A stretch of 64,000 bases of DNA from G965197715 sp965247615 (GCA_965247615.1 OZ252022.1:1-64000); one strand, 5' to 3'; shown: positions 11,776-20,048, counted from the first letter of the stretch. The notes: generated by a model from the letters alone, not told the origin. A program made the numbers and translations.

Positions 11776-12315
11776 TTACCGGGCGCCGTGGGCCTGGACA
11801 TCCGGGCTCCGCCGCAGCACGACCTCGTCGCGTCCATCGGTTTCGGTGAGCATGACCTGGACAGCCTCCGCTAGGGCAGTGGGCACATTCTTGCCCACGT
11901 AGTCCGCCCTGACCGGCAGCTCACGATGCCCCCGGTCCACGAGGACGGCGAGCTGGATCAGGGTGGGTCGTCCGTAGTCCAGGATGGCGTCCATGGCGGC
12001 GCGAACGGTGCGGCCGGTGAACAGGACGTCGTCCACGAGCACGACCTTCCGCCCCTGAACGCCGCCTGGCACATCGGTGACGTGGGAAGGGATAGAGCCG
12101 CGCAGGAAGATGTCGTCGCGGTACAGGGCGATTTCCAGGGCGCCGATCGGCACCGCCGCACGCTCGAAGTCCTGGATGCACTGGGCCAACCGGTTGGCGA
12201 GGGGAACGCCGCGGGTGTGGACGCCCACGAGGACCAGGCCGTCAGCGCCGCGGTTTCGCTCCAAGACCTCGTGGGCGATGCGGCTCAGGGCCCGACGGAT
12301 CTCCTCCGCCGTCAT
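11776..12315 (-). CDS. pyrR: PyrR: pyr operon attenuation protein / uracil phosphoribosyltransferase
   Basis: About 179 aa, matching the usual PyrR length. It binds the pyr mRNA leader when UMP is high and promotes termination; many PyrRs also have UPRTase activity. The start resembles the family (EEIRRALSRIAHEVLERN). The PRPP-binding loop is VVLVDDVLFTGRTVRAA, followed by VDRGHRELPVRADYVGKN. The start is uncertain: ATG 12315 has GGAG 9 nt upstream, but ATG 12330 or GTG 12354 would extend the protein by 5 or 13 residues and approach the leader terminator's U-tract. It is the first gene of pyrR-pyrB-pyrC-carA-carB, directly downstream of a PyrR-type attenuator. Confidence 0.95.
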   Translation of the reverse strand: MTAEEIRRALSRIAHEVLERNRGADGLVLVGVHTRGVPLANRLAQCIQDFERAAVPIGALEIALYRDDIFLRGSIPSHVTDVPGGVQGRKVVLVDDVLFTGRTVRAAMDAILDYGRPTLIQLAVLVDRGHRELPVRADYVGKNVPTALAEAVQVMLTETDGRDEVVLRRSPDVQAHGAR

Positions 12316-12360
12316 GATGGTGGTCTCCATCCTCTGGACCATGCTCTGGGTCACGGCAAC

Positions 12361-12393
12361 AAAAAAACCTCTCGCCAGGTTGCTGGCAAGAGG
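12361..12393 (-). terminator. Attenuator terminator of the pyr operon leader
   Basis: Read on the minus strand, CCTCTTGCCAG, a CAAC loop, CTGGCGAGAGG and seven T's form an 11-bp stem with one G-U pair and a U-tract: a textbook Rho-independent terminator just before pyrR. Its 5' arm contains CTTGCCAG, complementary to CTGGCAAG in the upstream PyrR-binding loop, which allows a competing antiterminator. Confidence 0.85.
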
Positions 12394-12455
12394 CTCTGCG
12401 TCATCCCCTACGGGGGCTGGAACGGGTACGAGCTTACTCTCGTCCCTGCGGAGCG

Positions 12456-12487
12456 CCTTGCCAGCCTCACGGGGCTGTCTTTAAAGG
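12456..12487 (-). promoter_or_regulatory. PyrR-binding loop (anti-antiterminator) in the pyr leader
   Basis: Read on the minus strand, CTTTAAAGACAG followed by CCCCGTGAGGCTGGCAAGG matches the known PyrR RNA pattern (UUUAAA-CAG-loop-GAGGCUG). CAGCC/GGCUG forms the stem with a hexaloop. PyrR bound to UMP should stabilise it and free the downstream terminator to form. Confidence 0.82.
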
Positions 12488-12522
12488 ACCTCCGGGGCGT
12501 GCCTTGCTATCGGATCACGGGC

Positions 12523-12551
12523 ATCTTACCATACGCGTGGGGCCCAGGGAA
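12523..12551 (-). promoter_or_regulatory. Candidate promoter of the pyr operon
   Basis: On the minus strand TTCCCT, a 17-nt spacer and TAAGAT. The -10 is good and the -35 weak. Transcription would begin about 25-30 nt before the PyrR-binding loop, as attenuation requires. Confidence 0.35.
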
Positions 12552-12569
12552 GGGCGGTATGCTCGTTCA

Positions 12570-12692
12570 CTACATGTGAGGCGGAGCAGGCTCGACCATC
12601 CCGCAGTGGTCCTTGAGACAGCGCTCCTTGGGCGTCTGCCAGCCAAGGGACTGATGCAGGCGGTCGGTGTCGTAGTCGTACGCGGAGCCCCC
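12570..12692 (-). pseudogene. Remnant of an rve-type integrase/transposase C-terminus
   Basis: On the minus strand a stretch ending at a TAG (12570-12572) reads YDYDTDRLHQSLGWQTPKER, the pattern of the last ~25 residues of IS3/IS481-type transposases (YNxxRPHQxLGxxTPxE). No upstream catalytic part can be recognised, so this is a short decayed fragment lying between the pyr promoter and the next gene. Confidence 0.45.
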
Positions 12693-12773
12693 GTGCACGC
12701 GCACGGCCGCGAGGGGGAAAAACAGCCGCCCCACCATGGCGTCGAGGCACCGCCGCGGGCCCGGGGACGACAG

Positions 12774-12802
12774 TTGGCCCTTCCCCCGGTAGATGGTATC
12801 AT
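12774..12802 (+). promoter_or_regulatory. Promoter of the LOG-like gene; possibly leaderless
   Basis: TTGGCC (12774-12779), a 17-nt spacer and TATCAT (12797-12802). The ATG at 12813 lies 11 nt after the -10, so the transcript would be essentially leaderless. No Shine-Dalgarno precedes that ATG, which agrees. Confidence 0.5.
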
Positions 12803-12812
12803 GGCAGCGTCT

Positions 12813-13334
12813 ATGAACCAGCGCCCCCTCATCATTGGTGTTATTGGCGGGAGCAGCCCCTCCCAGGGGGCTTGGGACCTCGCGTACGAGGTAGGGCGCG
12901 AGCTGGCGGCCAGAGGGGCCATTGTGATCTGCGGCGGACTCAGCGGGGTCATGGAAGCTGTCTGCAAGGGCGCCAGTGAGGAGGGCGGGACGACGGTGGG
13001 GATCCTGCCGGGAGACGACCCCAGCATAGCCAACCAGTACGTGAGCATCCCCATCGCAACGGGCGTGGGCTACGCGCGGAACGCCATCATCACCAGGGCG
13101 GCGCAGGCGGTCATCGCTATCGACGGCGCCTTCGGGACGCTCTCGGAGATAGGACACGCGCTGGGCTTCGGCACCACCGTGGTTGGACTGGACACCTGGC
13201 GATTCTCCGCCAACGGTGAGGAGAGCACGGCTATCGTAGAAGCGAGCAGCCCCCGCGACGCCGTCGAGCGGGCTATCGCAGCGGCCACGCAGCCCGACGG
13301 GACGCAGGCCGGCGGCGAGAAGGGACCGGTATGA
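12813..13334 (+). CDS. TIGR00725/LOG-like Rossmann-fold protein
   Basis: A 173-aa nucleotide-binding protein of the LOG/DprA-like superfamily. It begins IIGVIGGSSPS. The conserved GGLSGVMEAVCKGA and the distal GTLSEIGHAL (a PGGxGTxxE-type motif) are visible. LOG-type enzymes are phosphoribohydrolases acting on nucleoside 5'-monophosphates, but the role of this subfamily is not established. The open frame extends upstream to 12504, but that part is not protein-like and precedes the promoter. ATG 12813 is preferred; ATG 12801 is the alternative. The stop overlaps the enolase start (ATGA). Confidence 0.8.
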   Translation: MNQRPLIIGVIGGSSPSQGAWDLAYEVGRELAARGAIVICGGLSGVMEAVCKGASEEGGTTVGILPGDDPSIANQYVSIPIATGVGYARNAIITRAAQAVIAIDGAFGTLSEIGHALGFGTTVVGLDTWRFSANGEESTAIVEASSPRDAVERAIAAATQPDGTQAGGEKGPV

Positions 13335-14620
13335 GTGCGACCATCCAGGCAGTCACGCCGCGAGAGGTCCTGGACTCCCGGGGCAATCCGACGGTCGAGG
13401 TGGACGTCCACCTCTCGGACGGGACCATGGGAAGGGCCGCCGTGCCCTCAGGGGCCAGCACGGGGCGGCACGAGGCAGTTGAGCTTCGAGACGGCGACGC
13501 GGGGAGGTTCGGCGGCAGTGGCGTCCAGAAGGCTGTCGGCAACGTCCGCGAACGGATTGCACCGGCCATCGCCGGTCTCGCGCCTTTCGACCAGCGCGAC
13601 ATAGACCGAAGGCTGCTCGACCTGGACGGGACGCCGGAGAAGGGGAACCTGGGGGCCAACGCCACCCTGGGGGTCTCGCTGGCAGTGGCCCACGCCGCGG
13701 CCGCTTCTCTCGGCCAGCCACTCTACCAATACCTCAGCGACGGAGACGCCAGCCTGCTGCCCGTGCCGATGCTGAACATCCTCAATGGCGGGAAGCACGC
13801 CCAGGACTCGGCGGACATCCAGGAGTTTATGGTCGCGCCGGCGGGCGCCCCCACGTTCGCCGAGGCCCTCCGCGCAGGCGCCGAGGTGTACGCGGCGCTG
13901 AAGAAGCTGCTGCAAGCCAACGGGTACAGCGCCAACGTGGGCGATGAAGGTGGCTTCGCGCCGACGCTGCCCACGAACCGCCGGGCCCTGGAAGTGGTGC
14001 AGGAAGCCATCAGCAAGGCAGGGTACCGGCCAGGGAGGGACATCTACCTTGCGCTGGATGTTGCTGCTTCGGAGCTCTACCAGGACGGGCAATACGCCCT
14101 GCCGCGCGAGGAGCTTCGCGGCGGCTCGGAGGAGCTGGTGGGTTTCTACGCAGGGCTAGTGGCGGAGTTCCCGATCATTAGCATTGAGGACGGGATGGCG
14201 GAGGACGATTGGGATGGGTGGCGGCTGCTGTACGAGCGCCTGGGGGGCAGAGTGCAGCTAGTGGGCGACGACCTCTTGACCACCAACGTCACGCGGATCC
14301 AGCGGGCCATCGATGGGCAGTGTGCGACGGCGCTGCTGGTGAAGCCCAACCAGATTGGGACACTAACGGAGACCCTTGATGCCATGGCCCTGGCCCGAAG
14401 CGCCGGGTGGGGCACCGTCATGAGCCACCGCTCCGGCGAGACCGAGGACACCACCATCGCGGACTTGGCCGTGGCCACGGGCGCCGGGCAGATCAAGGCT
14501 GGCGCGCCTGCGCGCTCGGAGCGGGTGGCAAAGTACAACCGCCTGCTTCGCATCGAAGAGGAGTTGGGCAGCCGCGCCACCTACGCCGGGATGAGAGCAT
14601 ACGAGGGTCTGCAAGGATGA
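13331..14620 (+). CDS. eno: Enolase
   Basis: A 429-aa glycolytic enzyme interconverting 2-phosphoglycerate and phosphoenolpyruvate. Seen: EVLDSRGNPTVEVDV at the start, PSGASTGRHEAVELRDGD, the acid GDEGGFAP, the metal ligand region SIEDGMAEDDWDGW, the catalytic Lys in LLVKPNQIGTLTE and the enolase signature MSHRSGETEDTTIADLAV. Full length. It is translationally coupled to the upstream LOG-like gene by a 4-nt overlap and followed 74 nt later by gap, giving a small glycolysis cluster. Confidence 0.97.
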   Translation: MSATIQAVTPREVLDSRGNPTVEVDVHLSDGTMGRAAVPSGASTGRHEAVELRDGDAGRFGGSGVQKAVGNVRERIAPAIAGLAPFDQRDIDRRLLDLDGTPEKGNLGANATLGVSLAVAHAAAASLGQPLYQYLSDGDASLLPVPMLNILNGGKHAQDSADIQEFMVAPAGAPTFAEALRAGAEVYAALKKLLQANGYSANVGDEGGFAPTLPTNRRALEVVQEAISKAGYRPGRDIYLALDVAASELYQDGQYALPREELRGGSEELVGFYAGLVAEFPIISIEDGMAEDDWDGWRLLYERLGGRVQLVGDDLLTTNVTRIQRAIDGQCATALLVKPNQIGTLTETLDAMALARSAGWGTVMSHRSGETEDTTIADLAVATGAGQIKAGAPARSERVAKYNRLLRIEEELGSRATYAGMRAYEGLQG

Positions 14621-14694
14621 GGCATAATCAGGGGCGCAATCTTCGCGCTCTGATCAGTCGGAGCTGCACACACGGGGCGCTAAGGGGGTAGATC

Positions 14695-15708
14695 ATGGCA
14701 ATCAAGGTCGCCATCAACGGGTTCGGACGCATCGGGCGTCAGGTGTTGAAGGCCATCGGGGAGCGGCACCCGGAGACGCTGGAGGTCGTGGCCGTGAACG
14801 ACCTGGCGGACGCGGCCACCAACGCCCACCTGCTCAAGTACGACTCCAACTACGGCCGCTTCCCCGGTACCGTGGAGTCAACCACGGACAGCATCATCGT
14901 CAACGGCAGCAAGATCCGGGTCTACGCCGAGCGGGACCCGGGCCAGATCCCCTGGGGCGACGCGGGTGCGGAGATCGTGGTGGAGTCCACGGGCGTCTTC
15001 ACCAACGCGGACCGGGCCCGCGCCCACATCCGCGACACGGTGAAGAAGGTCATCATCTCCGCGCCGTCGCAGAACGAAGACCTCATGGTGGTCCTGGGAG
15101 TCAACGAAGAGAAGTACGACGCGTCCAAGCACGACGTCCTCTCAAACGCCTCCTGTACGACCAACTGCGTGGCGCCCATGGCGAAGGTGCTCCACGACAG
15201 CTTCAGCGTCCAGAAGGCCCTCATGACCACGGTGCACGCCTACACCAACGACCAGCGCATCCTCGACATGTTCCACAGCGACCTGCGGCGAGCGCGATCG
15301 GCGGCCACCAACATCATCCCCACCAGCACGGGCGCAGCACGGGCTGTGGGCGTGGTCATTCCGGAGCTGAACGGCAAGATCCACGGCATGGCATTCCGGG
15401 TGCCGGTGCCCACGGGGTCGGTCACAGACCTCACGGCAGTCCTGGAGCAGGACGTGACGGTGGAAGAGGTCAACCAGGTGTTTCGAGAGGCTGCTGACGG
15501 CCCGCTGAACGGTATCCTGGAGTACTGCGAGGAGGAGCTGGTCAGCGGAGACTTCAAGGAGAACGACCACTCCTGCATCCTGGACGCCCCCAGTACGATA
15601 GTGATGCAAAGCAACCTGGTGAAGATAGTGGGCTGGTACGACAACGAGTGGGGCTATTCCTGCCGGACCGCCGACCTCTGCGCCTTCGTAGCCCGAAAGG
15701 GCGTCTGA
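14695..15708 (+). CDS. gap: Glyceraldehyde-3-phosphate dehydrogenase, type I
   Basis: A 337-aa phosphorylating GAPDH. The Rossmann motif INGFGRIGR is at the N-terminus. The Asp in AVNDLAD indicates NAD preference. The catalytic Cys is in SNASCTTNC. His is in the TTVHAYTNDQ segment, and the C-terminus has WYDNEWGYSCR. GGGGG lies 6 nt before the ATG. It follows eno on the same strand and ends before a hairpin. Confidence 0.97.
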   Translation: MAIKVAINGFGRIGRQVLKAIGERHPETLEVVAVNDLADAATNAHLLKYDSNYGRFPGTVESTTDSIIVNGSKIRVYAERDPGQIPWGDAGAEIVVESTGVFTNADRARAHIRDTVKKVIISAPSQNEDLMVVLGVNEEKYDASKHDVLSNASCTTNCVAPMAKVLHDSFSVQKALMTTVHAYTNDQRILDMFHSDLRRARSAATNIIPTSTGAARAVGVVIPELNGKIHGMAFRVPVPTGSVTDLTAVLEQDVTVEEVNQVFREAADGPLNGILEYCEEELVSGDFKENDHSCILDAPSTIVMQSNLVKIVGWYDNEWGYSCRTADLCAFVARKGV

Positions 15709-15742
15709 CGCCCGGCACAGCTCTTCCTTGTGAGACAACCGA

Positions 15743-15778
15743 AGGCGGTTCATCCCGAGATTACGGGACGAGCCGCCT
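15743..15778 (+). terminator. Hairpin after gap
   Basis: AGGCGGTTCATCCCG and CGGGACGAGCCGCCT form a 15-bp stem with one G-U pair and one mismatch, 35 nt after the gap stop codon. No strong T-tract follows. The remaining stretch to 16020 has no recognisable gene; CAGTCGCCAG...GCGACTG (15967-15999) could be a terminator for the convergent acetyltransferase gene. Confidence 0.55.
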
Positions 15779-16020
15779 CTATGCGCTCCAGACTGCCAGA
15801 CAGCCTGGGCGCTATCTGCCTCCCCTTCCTGTCAGCGCCCCCAAGTCCCCTGGCTGCACCTTGAGGCCGCCCGTGGTCTTGTATCCGTCAAGCGCGAGCC
15901 AGATGGACTCGCAGGTTCGCTGCTGGACGGTGGATGCGATGCGTCCTCCCAAGCCAGGGTCGAAGGCAGTCGCCAGCGTATGACTGGCAGCTGCGACTGG
16001 CGAGTCAAAGGCTTGCTGGC

Positions 16021-16515
16021 TCAACCCTCGCGGGCGAGTTGGGCCAGGGCATCGCCGGTCATGCGGTACACGGTCCACTCATCCATTGGCCGAGCGCCCA
16101 GGCGGGTGTAGAAGCTTATGGCAGCCTCGTTCCAGTCCAGCGCCGCCCACTCGAACCTGCCGCAATCTCGCTCCACGGCGGCGCGGGCGACGTAAGCGAG
16201 AAGCTTCCGCCCCAGACCTTTGCGGCGGAACTGAGGAAAGACGAAGAGGTCCTCCAGGTACATGCCGCGCCGGCCGGCAAAGGTGGAGAAATTGTGGAAG
16301 TACACGGCAAAACCCGCCAGCTCCTCTGCGGTGTAGGCCAGGACCACTTCCGCGGCTGGCGGATCGCCGAACAGGGACTGCCGCAGTCCGTCCTCGGTGG
16401 CGACGACTTCGTGGCCTAGGCCTTCGTACTCGGCGATGCCCCTGATGCAGCGCATGACGTCGGGCAGATCGCCCACGGCGGCCCTCCGGAGGCGGAACTC
16501 ACTGGGTGGGGTCAT
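16021..16515 (-). CDS. GNAT family N-acetyltransferase (diamine-acetyltransferase-like)
   Basis: A 164-aa single-domain acetyltransferase. The acetyl-CoA motif is FRRKGLGRKLL (RxxGxG). It is preceded by GMYLEDLFVFPQ and followed by WNEAAISFYTRLGARPMDEW. This order and the C-terminus resemble spermidine/diamine acetyltransferases, but the substrate is not proven. The ATG is at 16515; tRNA-Ser lies immediately upstream on the same strand. Confidence 0.85.
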   Translation of the reverse strand: MTPPSEFRLRRAAVGDLPDVMRCIRGIAEYEGLGHEVVATEDGLRQSLFGDPPAAEVVLAYTAEELAGFAVYFHNFSTFAGRRGMYLEDLFVFPQFRRKGLGRKLLAYVARAAVERDCGRFEWAALDWNEAAISFYTRLGARPMDEWTVYRMTGDALAQLAREG

Positions 16516-16551
16516 CTGTCACCCGAGGGGCGTTGGGGTTGAAACAGGGAA

Positions 16552-16639
16552 TGGCGGAGGGGATGGGATTCGAACCCATGAACCCGTGAGGGTTACCTGT
16601 TTTCAAGACAGGCGCCATCGTCCACTCGGCCACCCCTCC
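16552..16639 (-). tRNA. tRNA-Ser (UGA anticodon)
   Basis: An 88-nt cloverleaf on the minus strand. The acceptor is GGAGGGG/CCCCTCC with discriminator G and an encoded CCA. The anticodon stem CCTGT/ACAGG holds loop CTTGAAA (anticodon TGA). A long variable arm (CCCTCACGGG) is typical of tRNA-Ser, and the T-arm has GGGTTCGAATCCC. It lies near serS on the same strand. Confidence 0.97.
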
Positions 16640-16705
16640 GTAAGGACGAACCGAATCTAGCATAGCACCGTTCGGCGGGCGCGGGTCTGCGGCGGCGGTC
16701 TCCAT

Positions 16706-16734
16706 CCCCCGGGCAGATGAGGGCTGCCCGGGGG
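16706..16734. repeat. Perfect hairpin upstream of repeat copy A
   Basis: CCCCCGGGCAG, 7 nt and CTGCCCGGGGG form an 11-bp perfect stem. A different hairpin occupies the same position before the second repeat copy (56702-56721). Confidence 0.6.
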
Positions 16735-16760
16735 TCCCTGTCCCCTGCCCCGCTCCCCCC

Positions 16761-16975
16761 TGTGCCATCCTTCCGTTGCCCGTACAAGCACATACGCGCT
16801 AGTATCCCCTCAGGAGGCCCAACAGGAAAAGCAGGTCGCCATGCCTCTAAAAACAATCGTATCCTCCCCTATTTGCGGGGGACCCGGCCAGATACATTCG
16901 TTTCTCGAAAAAACACAAACGGCAATCAAACAAGGGGGACAATCAAACCGCCCTACTGCTGACGGGGGCGGCGCA
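16761..16975 (+). repeat. Dispersed repeat, copy A (promoter, ribosome site, decayed tiny ORF)
   Basis: About 210 bp that match 56761-56985. The first 52 nt are ~85% identical (44 of 52 by eye) and contain TTGCCC (16776-16781), an 18-nt spacer and TAGTAT (16800-16805). AGGTCGCC precedes an ATG at 16841. In the frame that matches copy B (KNNRILPYLRGTRP) this ATG is out of phase because of a net 5-nt loss, so copy A appears frameshifted. The rest of 16641-17050 has no other recognisable gene. Confidence 0.6.
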
Positions 16976-17050
16976 TCAGAGGGCTGCGCATCCCTGAGGC
17001 AACCTCTCAATCACCTCAGCCTGACCTACCTTGAGGTGTTCAGAGATTCC

Positions 17051-18346
17051 CTACGGGCCTATGACCGAGAAGCCGGCGTAGGGCTGGAGCACCTCGGGCA
17101 CGAGCACCGAGCCATCGGGCTGCTGATACCCCTCCAGCAGGGCTATGAGGGTCCTTGGGAGCGCGAGACCGGAGCCGTTGAGCGTGTGCACAAGCTCGGG
17201 GCGCGCGCCGGGCCGGGGTCGGTACCTGATGGAGGCCCGCCGGGCCTGGAAGTCTGTGCAGTTGGAGCATGAGCTTACCTCGAGCCACTCCTGGCATCCC
17301 GGCGCCCACACCTCCACGTCATAGGTCATGGCTGACGGGAAACCCATGTCGCCCGAACAGAGCTGGAGAACGCGCCAGGTGAACCCGAGCCCGCGGCAGA
17401 CCGCCTCGGCGTTGGCCACGATCTCCTCCAGGGCCTCCTGGGATGCGCCGGGTTCCACGAACCGGTACATCTCCACTTTGTTGAACTGATGGACGCGCTT
17501 GATGCCCCGTGTGTCGCGGCCCGCCGCGGCCTTCTCACGGCGAAAGGAGGGAGTGCACGCCACGTAGGAGATGGGCAGGACGCCGGGCTCCAGGATCTCG
17601 TCGCGGTGGAGGCTGGTAAGGGGCACTTCCGCCGTCGGGATAGCCCACAGGTCCTCCTCGGCGTCCCGATACAGATTGTCGCCAAACTTGGGCAGATTGC
17701 CGGAGGCCAGCATGGTGGCCTCACGCACGAGGGCTGGGGTCTGGACCTCGGTATAGCCATGCTGGAGGCCGTGGAGGTCCAGCATCCAGTTGATGAGCGC
17801 CCGCTCCAGCCGGGCTCCGGCGCCCTTGAGGACAAAGAAGCGGGACCCCGACAGCTTTACACCCCGCTCGAAGTCGATGATCCCAAGCCGCTCGCCCAGC
17901 TCCCAGTGGGGCAGCGGCTCGAAGTCCAGGGGCGCCGCATCCCCGGACTGCCGCACGACGATGTTACCCGACTCGTCCAGGCCGTCGGGGACCTGCGGCA
18001 GCGGCAGGTTGGGCAGCTCCAGGAGGAGGCCTTGAAGCTGCTTCTCGACGCTGGCGCTCTCCTTCTCCAGGACCTCGATGCGCTTGGTCGCGTTCTGGAT
18101 TTCTTGGCGCAGGCGGTTGAGCCGGGCTGAGGCGGCGCGCTCGTGGGGCTGCTCCTCGCGCCGAAGCTGGCCAAACCGCTTGCTCAGGTCGTTGTGTTGG
18201 GCGCGCAGGGAGTCACGCTCGGTCACGAGCGTGCGCCGCTGGGCGTCCAGATCCACGACACGGTCAAGAGGGGCGTCCTCACCGCGCCGGGCGAGGGCGG
18301 CGCGCACGACCTCCGGCTCCCGGCGGATCTGCTCCAGGCTAAGCAC
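17051..18346 (-). CDS. serS: Serine--tRNA ligase
   Basis: A 431-aa class II synthetase charging tRNA-Ser. It has an N-terminal coiled-coil arm (~residues 30-105, Arg/Glu/Gln-rich) and then the class II core. Motif 2 is TPSFRREKAAAGRDTRGIKR with VHQFNKVEMYRF. Motif 3 is in GSGLALPRTLIALLEG. Start GTG 18346, with GAGG 6 nt upstream inside the end of lysS; the two genes overlap by 8 nt. Confidence 0.96.
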   Translation of the reverse strand: MLSLEQIRREPEVVRAALARRGEDAPLDRVVDLDAQRRTLVTERDSLRAQHNDLSKRFGQLRREEQPHERAASARLNRLRQEIQNATKRIEVLEKESASVEKQLQGLLLELPNLPLPQVPDGLDESGNIVVRQSGDAAPLDFEPLPHWELGERLGIIDFERGVKLSGSRFFVLKGAGARLERALINWMLDLHGLQHGYTEVQTPALVREATMLASGNLPKFGDNLYRDAEEDLWAIPTAEVPLTSLHRDEILEPGVLPISYVACTPSFRREKAAAGRDTRGIKRVHQFNKVEMYRFVEPGASQEALEEIVANAEAVCRGLGFTWRVLQLCSGDMGFPSAMTYDVEVWAPGCQEWLEVSSCSNCTDFQARRASIRYRPRPGARPELVHTLNGSGLALPRTLIALLEGYQQPDGSVLVPEVLQPYAGFSVIGP

Positions 18347-20048
18347 GGGAGCCTCGCTTCAAGAACGCCTCCACGCGGCTCTCCAGCTCCGCCTCGGTGG
18401 TGCGCGCGAGCACCTCGGCGGGCAGCTGGCCTGTCAGCTCCACCACAAGCTCTCGTACCACGTCCAGCGGGTCCCGGCCGTCCGATACTGCCTGGTCACC
18501 AACGCCTGCTGTTGCCCGGTCAGCGTGCTGAATTGCCTTATCGATCTCCCGGAACAGCTCTGCCTGAGACCAGGAGAGATGGGGAAACAGCAGAACCTCC
18601 CGGATGCTGTGCTTATTGGTGAACAGCATCACCAGCCGGTCGATCCCCACGCCCAGACCGCCTGTGGGGGGCATGCCGTACTCCAAGGCAGTGAGAAACT
18701 CTTCGTCGAGGCGGTCGAAGTCCTCCTCCGCATGGAGGTGGCGAAACTCCTCCTGCTGATAGAAGCGGAGCCGCTGCTCCCGGGGATCATTCAGCTCGGA
18801 AAAGGCGTTGGCGACCTCCATTCCCCCGGCGAAAGCCTCGAAGCGCTCCACGTAACGCGGGGCGCCGGGCTTCTCCTTGGCCAGGGGCGACATCTCCTTG
18901 GGGTAGTCCACGAGGAAGGTCGGTTGGATGAGGGTGGGCTCCACGGCATCCGAGATGAGCTTGTCCACCAATCGTCCCCAGCTGGCCTCCTGGGTGACCG
19001 CAATGCCGAGGCGACGCATGGCTTCCGCCAGGGACGGTGCGTCCGGGACCGCCTCGATGTCAACGCCGGTGTGGTCCAGGATAGCCTGGCGCAGGTTGAC
19101 CCGGGGCCATGGCGGCGTAAAGTCTATGGTCTCATCTCCCCATTGGACCGTCGCCGTTCCCAGGACCTCCTGAGCACAGGCGAAGACCATGGACTCCAGC
19201 ATCTCCATGACATCCCCATAGTCGGCGTAGGCCTGATAGGACTCCAGCATGGAATACTCTGGGTTGTGGCGAGCGTCCAGGCCCTCGTTGCGGAACACGC
19301 GTCCAATCTCGAAGACCCGGTCGAGGCCGCCGATGATGCACCGCTTCAGGTACAGCTCTGTGGCGATGCGCAGGTAGAGGGTGCGGGACAGGGCGTTGTG
19401 CTGCGTGACGAAGGGCTGGGCCATGGCCCCTGCGGCCACAGGGACCAGGACAGGCGTCTCTACCTCAATGAAGCGCCGGCCGGAGAGGAAACGCCGGACT
19501 GTTGCGACGGTACGGCTGCGGAGGACGAACTGGCGCCGTGACTCCTCACTGGAGAGCAGGTCAACCTCCCGCTGGCGGTAGCGCTGCTCTTGGTCGCGGA
19601 GGCCGTACCACTTGTCGGGGGGCGAACGGAGCGCCTTACTCAGCAGGGTGACCTCCCTGGCCTCGACCGTGGGTTCGCCGGTCCTGGTGCGGAAGAGGGG
19701 GCCGCGAGCGCCCAGGAAATCTCCCAGGTCCAGGTTCTTCAAGAGGCCGTAGGCATCGCCGAGGATGTCCTGCCGAAGGTGCACCTGGAGGCTGCCCGTT
19801 CCATCCTGTATGTGCAGGAAGGCGCCCCGCCCCATGCCGCGAACGGTGGCGATGCGGCCCGCCACCGATGCTGCGCGGGTCTTGGCGCCCGGCCCGCGAG
19901 CGTCCTCCGCCCGGTTCAGCGCGCGCACGGCTCCGTCGCAGGTGTGGGATGGGTGATAGTGCGCGGGGTAGGGGTCAACGCCCGCTAGGCGAAGCCGCTC
20001 CAGCTTCTGCAAGCGTACCTGGAAGAGCTCCTCGCCCCGATCAGCCAT
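18339..20048 (-). CDS. lysS: Lysine--tRNA ligase, class II
   Basis: A 569-aa class II LysRS. The N-terminal OB-fold anticodon-binding domain includes VAGRIATVRGMG. The catalytic core has FRNEGLDARHNPEYSMLE and, near residue 480, the motif 3 GLGVGIDRLVML. A further ~70 residues at the C-terminus (DPLDVVRELVVELTGQLP onward), rich in charged residues, are beyond the usual ~500-aa length; their role is unknown. It lies between greA and serS in one operon. Confidence 0.95.
   Translation of the reverse strand: MADRGEELFQVRLQKLERLRLAGVDPYPAHYHPSHTCDGAVRALNRAEDARGPGAKTRAASVAGRIATVRGMGRGAFLHIQDGTGSLQVHLRQDILGDAYGLLKNLDLGDFLGARGPLFRTRTGEPTVEAREVTLLSKALRSPPDKWYGLRDQEQRYRQREVDLLSSEESRRQFVLRSRTVATVRRFLSGRRFIEVETPVLVPVAAGAMAQPFVTQHNALSRTLYLRIATELYLKRCIIGGLDRVFEIGRVFRNEGLDARHNPEYSMLESYQAYADYGDVMEMLESMVFACAQEVLGTATVQWGDETIDFTPPWPRVNLRQAILDHTGVDIEAVPDAPSLAEAMRRLGIAVTQEASWGRLVDKLISDAVEPTLIQPTFLVDYPKEMSPLAKEKPGAPRYVERFEAFAGGMEVANAFSELNDPREQRLRFYQQEEFRHLHAEEDFDRLDEEFLTALEYGMPPTGGLGVGIDRLVMLFTNKHSIREVLLFPHLSWSQAELFREIDKAIQHADRATAGVGDQAVSDGRDPLDVVRELVVELTGQLPAEVLARTTEAELESRVEAFLKRGSRA

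Noticed and set aside
12504..12812. N-terminal extension of the LOG-like gene
   Set aside because: It lies upstream of a good promoter, overlaps the pyr leader and the integrase remnant, and has no resemblance to the family.
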